From NCBI GenBank assembly GCA_947561715.1, contig OX387204.1, positions 19,225,001 through 19,289,000 of the forward strand: a DNA stretch of 64,000 nt. The letters run 5' to 3'. This document shows, one piece after another, positions 59,401 through 64,000 of this stretch (position 1 is the stretch's first letter; the number at the start of each line of letters is the position of its first letter). This DNA comes from Ascidia mentula (lineage: Eukaryota; Chordata; Ascidiacea; Phlebobranchia; Ascidiidae). The notes beneath the pieces are model-generated. The model did no database searches and was not told the DNA's origin. It saw nothing but the letters and a program-made list of their open reading frames with translations. Position numbers and translations under genes: made by a program.

Positions 59401-62400
59401 CCCTCCCCCAACCAGGACAAAACACCATCCAAACAACCACAAGGGACTGACGTCACCGGAAAGGCGGTTACGTCACTGGATTTTTACCGACACGTGGAAG
59501 TCCAAAATCGTAAGAGAGACAGATACGGTACCGACCCGGATTATTCTCCGCCAGTCAAAAAGGTTAGGAAAAATTTCCCAAGCGTTTAAGTAATTATTTA
59601 AATGTCGTTTTTAAGTGCGTGGTTTTCCATCTTCACCTTCGAGCAACAGAAACTTAACTTAAATAACTCATTACAGTGTTTCACAAAAACTTTTGTCGAC
59701 AACTTTTTTATTTATGAAAGAAGGAGAAAATAATATTTAGTAAGTTAAGGAATGTGGTAAACTTTAATACTAGGGATTTAATCTTGGAGTGACTCAAACC
59801 TTGGTCATAACCCGATATAATATTGTCGGCGAACCAGTTTTACTCGTCTGATATAATAGATGTGTAACAAGGGCTCAGTCGTGTGCAAATATTGGAAGCT
59901 GTGTTACGGGAATAATCGTACTTTGGACTTTGTGTTGTGGTGGCGACGAGCGATCAACCAATGGTCGTTTTTCGATCTACCTTGAACAGAAAAACCACAA
60001 ACCTCAAAATTTCTGCTATATTCGTTTTCCAAAATTAGAATTAAGTCCAAGTGATGTTTTGGCAAATATCCTGCCGTTAGTTTCATCCGCATCTTGTGTG
60101 GTTTAGCGGTTTGTCAGTCATATGCGCAGTGTGAGATACGAAAATATACAATTTAACGTTTGTAATCTAAAAAAAGGTATTTTAATTAATTTCGGCAAAA
60201 ATGCGCTCTTATTTGCGGTCCCTGCCTACTTGTGTTGTAGTGTTTAAGTTAATTATAATGTGCGATTAACCATAATTATATAGATTTCGGATGGTGGTTT
60301 CAATTTGTTGGACAAGAAGCAAAAAACAGCTTCAAACGTTGTGAAAATAGCGAACCAAGGTCCGGTGACGTCAGCACCGAAACTGTTGAAACGGCGGGAA
60401 AGCATCGAAACCGCGAAGAAACCAGAAGGTTTGTGCAAGGCGTGACGTCATCGTTCTACGTCACTTTGTGAATACGAGTTATACAACTTTATATCCAGCT
60501 TCCAGGGAACGAATTCCAGAGAAGAAAAAACCGGAAATCAAGGAACAACGCCGGAAGTCAGCGGGGGAAGTGACGTCATCATCACGTAAGACGAGTGAGA
60601 ATTGGGACCGCCCTCCTAAAAAAGTGGAGAGGGGGGGAAGTTTGAACAAGAGTGAAGTTAATTCCACCTCGGATATTCGACACAATGTGAAAAAAACTTT
60701 GTTGGTGAGGTTCATGTGTTTTACGTAAAGTTTTCGGCCCACACATATTTTATTCACCCAAAATTTTCCTCTGTGTCTTGGTGTGATTTTTAACTAATTC
60801 AAAATTGATGTCAAAACTCAATCTGAAACCACTCGCATTTGAATTAGAGTTGAACAGGATCCTGAATCTGAACAAATATTTCAATATTCGACCGATTTCA
60901 AATATCCGACCGAATCCGAATATTCCACCGAATCTGAATATTGACACGGTTGTGGGATTATACGAAAATAACCCTGGTAGCACGAATAACGATAATTGAA
61001 AAGAATTATTGCTAAACACTGCTGTTCTGGCGAACTTTTTTATTTTATCGACGTTTCAGCTGTTATGCAGCAGCCTTCATCGGGAGGTATGAAATGTAAA
61101 TCAAGCAATGTGGACAATGCTGTGGCAAATAAACAAATAAAAAACGCTACAATAAAAAAGAAGTGAAAAAAACGATAGTAAGGGCGAACACACCTTCACT
61201 ATACAATTATCAGTAACCACACGGGTTATCATGGTTTTTGGAGTACACGAGGTTTAACTGCACAATTTCCTAACAGGTGTCGGTACACTGGGGGAAACAG
61301 AGTTTGCTTTTTGTCATTGAGTGACAACGCATCGCATTAGTGTTCAATGACTCTAAAAACATCCTCTTGTACCTGTCTGACTCGCGTTCGAAATGATCGT
61401 TCTTGTAAAGTCCACCGCATGTCCTGATTCGACCGCTTGATGATTGAGAGGCGTTTTCTCCTCATGGTTTTTCACGTCCCTTTGGTGTTCTTTCAACCTA
61501 CTTCTCAGCGCACTGCCAGTTTCCCCAATGTACACAAGCCACTACACCCAGTACAGGGGATGCTGTACACCACACCTGAATATCTCGCACCCACATTGCT
61601 TAATTTGCATTTCGTATCTCATGATGAAGGCTGCTGCATAACGACCGAAACGTCGATTCAAATAAATTACCAGAGGAACAGTATTCAGCAATAAAACATG
61701 CTTGGCAGCGTCAGTAACAATTTATGAAAAGAATTAAGTCGCTACAGCGAATATACAAACATGTGTAAGTAAACTTATGACGTCAGTAAGGATTCGGATT
61801 CGGCATAATATTGAAATAGTCACGTGGAAAAATACGAACCGATCATCTCAGGTGGAACTGGATTCGAATGTTTTACCCAAACGAGTTTTGCAGGAAATTC
61901 TCACAAAGCGTTCCCAATCATCGGATGACCTGAAGATGCATCGAGATTCAATCGCTCGGCTCGCAACCAAAGTGGAGGAATCTCTCTTCAAGATATTCGG
62001 TGATACCAACATGAAATATAAGAACAAATACCGGAGCATAATGTTCAACTTGAAGGTACGGACCGTCATTTACTTAGGGTGGTTTTAGCGTTCATTGCAA
62101 TACCAGGTGTTATTACAATATCTTGCTTTAGTTGGTAAAATTTAAAAAATGTGTCATTGTATCAAGATGTACAACGACAATATATATCTTTGGTTCTGTG
62201 TTCCCGTATTTCTGTTCATTACTGCGCTGCTGAAAGCTTTTACCTCGTAACCGCACAATTATTATTGATATAACAAGGGGCGGAGTGCAGATTAGATAAG
62301 CAAGTGCTTTTCAACCTGTGGGACCATCCGCACTGGTGCGAATGTGAAAATTTGTGGTGCGGATGGGCAACATGGTGCGGATGAGTGCGAATGCTGTCAA

Positions 62401-63739
62401 TCGCCCAATAAAAGGCGATTTAGTCCAAGAATATTTCTTATTTGGTTACGTACACTAGCTTCAACAAGCAACGCTTATCCTTCCCCTTTAATCGTCGGTA
62501 GGTTTCCAATCGTTTAAATTTCGAAACGTCCAATTTATCATGAAGCCTGGCTGTTGGTATTAGTTGTGTACATCCTGGGGTTCGCAAACATTTCTAGCGC
62601 GGTTTGGCCGCATTGTGCGGATGAAATTTTCGTGCCACAGAAAAGTGCGGATAGAATTTAAAAAGGTTGAAAAGCACTGAGATAAGGGATTCAGAATTCG
62701 AACTGAAACTATGGGAGTTCGGATTGAACACAGTAGCTGTTATTGGGTGAGGTTCCAGGTTTTGTGTGGGCGGGAAGGAGTACTCAACCCTACACATACC
62801 ACACGTAGAGACATTCATAATTCCGTCTACTCAACAATAAGATACGGTCGTTTTGCTTATTGTTGCTCTCATTGCTAAGCACCAAGGGTGGGAAGGTTTA
62901 CGGGTCGATGGGAATAGAATGTCAATAAATAGAGCACAGCGCTGCGACAAAATCGATTCTCTTGTTCCATTGATAAATGTCAGGCAATATAACGTTGGGT
63001 GGATCATGTGATGACTCACACTGCATTTCATTGCCTGGGAATCTCGTATTCCCGCCATTCCTTATTGGGTTGTGGAATTTTGCCGCTTGCAAATTTTTGT
63101 TTTGTTTCCATTATCGAATGGAGTGAATTAAAAAAAGCTTATCTCATATTATGACGAAACAATGCCGCATTGCGGGCAGTGGAGCGGTTTATTTTTGACT
63201 CCAGGAGAAAATCTCCCGTGTTATGTTGCAACGTGCGGTTGTTCCTTGCAACGGCCGACATGCAGAAATTTTCAAATAAGGGTAGGGCGACAGTGACAGC
63301 GTCTCGCCACAGGGTTGTGAATCCAACATTCTCACTGAATCATGTTCACCCCCATATCGCCGCCTGCCATGTGACGCAATAATGCAAGTATTTGTGACGT
63401 AACTTTGCATAATTAAAGCTTGACTGTTTTGGGGGGAAATGTAGTTTTAATTTTTTTTTTTCGCCCCCCTTGCGACATTTGAACATGGAAAGTTCCTTCC
63501 GAATTCTTTAAAGTGTCGATTTTTGTCGGAAAGTAGCCAAACCATTAGCGTTTGTGACGTTACCTTATTCTGTGACGTAACAATTGCAGGACACTCGTAA
63601 CCAGGGTTTATGGAGGAAAGTCATAATCGGTGACGTGTCGACTTCTGAGTTGGTTCAGATGACTGCTGAGCAGATGGCGTCGAAGAAGCTGGCGGAGTGG
63701 AGGAAGATGGAATTGTCCCATGAACTTGACATCATTGAG
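41801..63739 (+). CDS. DIDO1: DIDO1/PHF3-type PHD-TFIIS-central domain protein, 25 exons, 3' truncated
   Basis: Family members bind H3K4-methylated chromatin with the PHD finger and RNA polymerase II through the TFIIS-like central domain and a C-terminal SPOC domain. The 25 exons listed below sum to 2892 nt (964 codons) with all phases consistent, and the last exon ends at a donor (gtgagc), so the gene continues beyond the window, where a SPOC domain is expected. Order: acidic N-terminus, AT-hook-like RGRPRK, PHD finger, the HNR...YCSxxCI cysteine cluster, basic linker and TFIIS-central domain. The PHD and TFIIS segments resemble human DIDO1 more than PHF3. Intron 20 (47985-59379, 11.4 kb) contains an antisense LRR gene. 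Exons 1-20 lie in CpG-poor DNA and exons 21-25 in CpG-rich DNA. Confidence 0.88.
44714..45431 (+). CDS. DIDO1: DIDO1-type gene exons 13-14: PHD finger
   Basis: Exons 44714-44911 and 45308-45431. After an acidic run (EEDSDPASEEISSSDDDSDD) comes a PHD finger split by the intron: LWCICQKPHNN joined to [20 protein letters not shown], then EYICPKCLK. The C4HC3 pattern is complete and the string [30 protein letters not shown] of human DIDO1 is matched almost residue by residue. The Trp and acidic residues that line the H3K4me3 pocket in the family are present. Recognition of methylated H3K4 is inferred from the family. Confidence 0.95.
45731..47984 (+). CDS. DIDO1: DIDO1-type gene exons 15-20: basic linker and cysteine cluster
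   Basis: Exons 45731-45796, 45854-45956, 46626-46696, 47014-47175, 47531-47598 and 47867-47984. Exon 17 has PQRKKLKVFDEKAG, matching GKKKLKIFQP in DIDO1. Exon 18 has KCIVSSCENTALSGSVYCSN and QCILRHAKESLKSI, the conserved Cys/His cluster (C...C...YCS..C...H) that follows the PHD finger in DIDO1. Exon 20 encodes VAVHCRRTNKILTGNSAPY and LAAFLKAHPSYE, a conserved-looking short module that I do not assign. It ends in phase 0 before the 11.4-kb intron. Confidence 0.85.
48207..48245. repeat. 20-bp tandem duplication
   Basis: TAAAGTTAGTGTGGGGTCGC is repeated twice head to tail with no mismatch (48207-48226 and 48227-48245, the second copy one base short). Confidence 0.8.
49308..49313 (-). terminator. 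Poly(A) signal AATAAA (minus strand), nested LRR gene
   Basis: TTTATT on the plus strand, AATAAA on the minus strand, about 170 nt beyond the LRR gene stop codon. Confidence 0.5.
49482..54565 (-). CDS. Secreted leucine-rich-repeat protein nested antisense in intron 20 of the DIDO1-type gene
   Basis: Nine minus-strand exons: 54565-54423, 53561-53408, 53232-53063, 52643-52452, 52069-51956, 51296-51143, 50501-50391, 50167-49859 and 49698-49482. Exon 1 is a signal peptide (MKILLQSLIFFHVTFCIQLT, then LANWDH). Exon 2 has a Cys pair (VCRYRDVYVACNG) like an N-terminal LRR cap. Then about a dozen LxxLxLxxNxL repeats, for example LSMSDNQIRYIP, LNLADNDMKRI, LDLHNNHITYI, LDLSHNQLTTI and LDMRGNQLSAW. The C-terminus is Cys-containing (KKQCEVRNH...FRCGC) and ends DDLN with no membrane span. 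The family may be a secreted or truncated Toll-like/LRR receptor ectodomain; no TIR domain is seen. All junctions keep phase except 50391|50167, where one extra base (a run of four A at 50160-50163) shifts the frame; total length is 1564 nt, one more than a multiple of three. A polymorphism, sequencing error, non-canonical splice or early pseudogenisation are all possible. Confidence 0.8.
50160..50167 (-). pseudogene. One-base frame break at the start of LRR exon 8
   Basis: Exon 7 ends in phase 0 (MRGLQ, cag|gtaacg). Exon 8 starts right after ttttgtag and would give VLSLAYNSF if the A run on the plus strand were three long; as written it is four, and only the frame shifted by one continues the LRR (FSLAYNSFTIL). 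No alternative GT-AG pair repairs it. Whether the gene is broken in vivo cannot be told from one sequence. Confidence 0.55.
54941..54990 (+). ncRNA. Hammerhead-ribozyme-like core, solo Penelope-type repeat
   Basis: It contains CTGATGA (54944-54950), a 6-bp stem II (GGTTGT 54952-54957 with ACAACC 54965-54970, 7-nt loop) and GAAAC (54971-54975), in the order of a hammerhead core. The expected ACGUH cleavage context is degraded: ACGTG here, versus ACGTC in the two copies near 61.0-61.7 kb. Likely a decayed pLTR fragment of a Penelope-like element. Confidence 0.5.
55314..55322 (-). promoter_or_regulatory. TATA-like box, minus strand, candidate promoter of the LRR gene
   Basis: TATATAAAA on the minus strand, about 750 nt upstream of the LRR start codon. 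It is the only strong TATA match in that orientation upstream of the gene that I found. A 5' UTR intron would be needed or the leader is long. Confidence 0.3.
59380..60704 (+). CDS. DIDO1: DIDO1-type gene exons 21-23: basic linker
   Basis: Exons 59380-59562, 60284-60428 and 60520-60704. They join in phase to exon 20 (YE|VYRPRPRPSPNQ). They encode a Lys/Arg/Ser-rich linker (RYGTDPDYSPPVKK; APKLLKRRESIETAKKPE; KKPEIKEQRRKSAGEVTS) and end with SDIRHNVKKTLL, which matches the first helix of the TFIIS-central domain in human DIDO1 (QIRQNIRRSL). I set the start of exon 23 at 60520, because the earlier AG at 60506-60515 gives a stop. Confidence 0.82.
60884..60950. repeat. Short minisatellite, about 20-bp unit x 3.5
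   Basis: Imperfect tandem units of the form AATATTCSACCGAATCYG in the intron after exon 23. The repetition creates a spurious open frame with an Asn/Ile/Pro periodicity. Confidence 0.65.
61037..61090 (-). ncRNA. Hammerhead-ribozyme-like motif, left arm
   Basis: On the minus strand: CCCGATGAAGG, then a stem II formed by GGCTG and CAGCT around CTGCATAA, then GAAACGTCGAT. The first core position pair is CCGATGA instead of CTGATGA. The ACGT before C is self-complementary, as in hammerheads with minimal stem III that act as dimers. It could be functional or a near miss. Confidence 0.5.
61353..61609 (-). pseudogene. GIY-YIG endonuclease fragment of a Penelope-like element
   Basis: The minus-strand frame reads GVVYSIPCTGCSG, then LYIGETGSALRSRLKEH, the conserved GIY-YIG start (here VYS...LYIG) of Penelope-like C-terminal endonucleases, followed by a helical region and a stop at 61353. 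The catalytic Arg (SRLKEH) is present. There is no upstream reverse transcriptase and no start codon, so this is a 5'-truncated, dead copy. Confidence 0.8.
61616..61665 (+). ncRNA. Hammerhead-ribozyme-like motif, right arm
   Basis: Plus strand: CATGATGAAGG, then GCTGCTGCATAACGACC, then GAAACGTCGATTC. The stem II pairing is weaker than in the other two copies and the C of CUGAUGA is replaced. It is inverted relative to the left arm. Confidence 0.4.
61894..63739 (+). CDS. DIDO1: DIDO1-type gene exons 24-25: TFIIS-central domain
   Basis: Exons 61894-62055 and 63590-63739. They read EILTKRSQSSDDLKM, then VEESLFKIFGDTNMKYKNKY, RSIMFNLK and DTRNQGLWRKVIIGDVSTSE, matching human DIDO1 EILWKRVNDSDDL...KYRSIMFNLKDPKNQGLFHRVL. 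An AG at 61851 is also open in frame and would add 14 residues, but only 61894 (gttttgcag) gives an ungapped alignment. The domain contacts the RNA polymerase II jaw-lobe in the family. The last exon ends at gtgagc; the SPOC domain is expected beyond the window. Confidence 0.92.
62301..62679. mobile_element. hAT-type MITE with 7-8 bp target-site duplication
   Basis: The termini CAAGTGCTTTTCAACCT (left) and the complement of AGGTTGAAAAGCACTG (right) resemble hAT-superfamily ends (CAGNGNTTCTCAACC). AGATAAG flanks both sides (62294-62300 and 62680-62686), consistent with the 8-bp hAT duplication. Inner sequence repeats GTGCGGATG several times on both arms. No transposase, hence non-autonomous. 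Located in intron 24 of the DIDO1-type gene. Confidence 0.75.
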
Positions 63740-64000
63740 GTGAGCTGGGATGTCCGCCGACTCACTTGCCAATCTTATCGGGTTCGTCGTATCCCCGACT
63801 CACTTGCCACTATTCAGTGCGTTGATCCCAGACGAACTTTCGGATATTTGCCAGAGTTTCGAGTGGTCGTTGAAGCTTCAGAAATGTCTGAAGTGTTTGG
63901 AGCTGTGTGTAGTCGGGTGGTCTCGAGTATTTACTGCTCGTACCACAGCCCGAGTTAACGAGGAGTAACGCTTAGCGTAAGCCCATTGGCACAACTATGC
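63740..64000 (+). other. Start of intron 25 of the DIDO1-type gene (runs off the window)
   Basis: After the donor at 63740 the sequence contains an imperfect duplication of CCGACTCACTTGCCA (63758-63772 and 63797-63811). The open frame across it runs into a stop and has no family match, so I treat it as intronic. Confidence 0.5.

Larger units (their letters stand above)
60997..61736 (-). mobile_element. Penelope-like retroelement remnant with inverted termini and 12-bp TSD
   Basis: A 716-bp insertion (61009-61724) bounded by the 12-bp direct repeat TGAAAAGAATTA at 60997-61008 and 61725-61736. The ends are inverted relatives of each other over about 110 bp (for example GACGTTTC and GTTATGCAGCAGCC on the left, their complements on the right). 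Between them, on the minus strand, lies the C-terminal GIY-YIG endonuclease part of a Penelope-like element; the reverse transcriptase is missing. Each arm holds a hammerhead-like core (GATGAAGG...GAAACGTC). Penelope-like elements are known to carry hammerhead ribozymes in their terminal repeats (established knowledge). It lies in intron 23 of the DIDO1-type gene, antisense to it. Confidence 0.8.

Noticed and set aside
60805..60999. Asn/Ile/Pro-rich 64-codon frame
   Set aside because: Created by an AT-rich minisatellite in an intron; not coding.
61852..61893. Earlier acceptor for exon 24 of the DIDO1-type gene
   Set aside because: In frame, but it inserts 14 residues into a conserved helix; the AG at 61893 aligns without a gap.
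63740..63958. Extension of the last TFIIS-domain exon past the donor
   Set aside because: After DIIE the sequence departs from the family, begins with gtgagc and reaches a stop; it reads as intron.

Overview
The window looks like chordate, most likely tunicate (Ciona-type ascidian), nuclear DNA. The reasons are AT-rich sequence, many short GT-AG introns of about 0.1-0.6 kb, protein sequences that align residue by residue with vertebrate orthologues, and alternating CpG-poor and CpG-rich blocks typical of mosaic gene-body methylation. The organism assignment is inference. The gene identities rest on conserved domain sequence and on exon phases that I checked junction by junction.

Layout. (1) 3-7550 (+): 3' 19 exons of RBM25, a splicing regulator with an RRM, an RE/RD-rich region and a PWI domain; the 5' end lies outside the window. 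(2) 8462-9853 (-): a single-exon Staufen-type gene with dsRNA-binding domains 1-4, tail to tail with RBM25. (3) 13171-35021 (+): a BTB/POZ protein with one C2H2 finger, predicted at 1147 residues in 14 exons, head to head with Staufen. Its introns (up to 7.1 kb) hold minisatellites, a paired-octamer hairpin and a 352-bp foldback element. (4) 38246-40198 (-): a single-exon gene for CASP, the Golgi coiled-coil protein that in vertebrates is an alternative product of the CUX1 locus; no cut-homeobox exons are seen here. (5) 41801-63739 (+): a DIDO1/PHF3-type gene with 25 exons in the window (AT-hook, PHD finger, cysteine cluster, TFIIS-central domain), running off the right edge before any SPOC domain. 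(6) 49482-54565 (-): a secreted leucine-rich-repeat gene of nine exons, nested antisense in the 11.4-kb intron 20 of the DIDO1-type gene. Its reading frame is off by exactly one base at one exon junction.

Mobile DNA. Intron 23 of the DIDO1-type gene holds a 716-bp Penelope-like retroelement remnant with a GIY-YIG endonuclease fragment, inverted terminal arms and a 12-bp target-site duplication. Its arms carry hammerhead-ribozyme-like cores, and a third, isolated core lies at 54944. Intron 24 holds a 379-bp hAT-type MITE. An RBM25 intron holds a hairpin-forming foldback.

How the genes relate: they are not an operon. Most act in RNA processing or chromatin (RBM25, Staufen, the DIDO1-type protein, the BTB factor), with a Golgi protein and a secreted LRR protein between them. 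The more unusual observations are the ribozyme-bearing Penelope remnant, the frame break in the nested LRR gene, about 15 copies of the CRE palindrome TGACGTCA, and a switch from CpG-poor to CpG-rich inside one gene.
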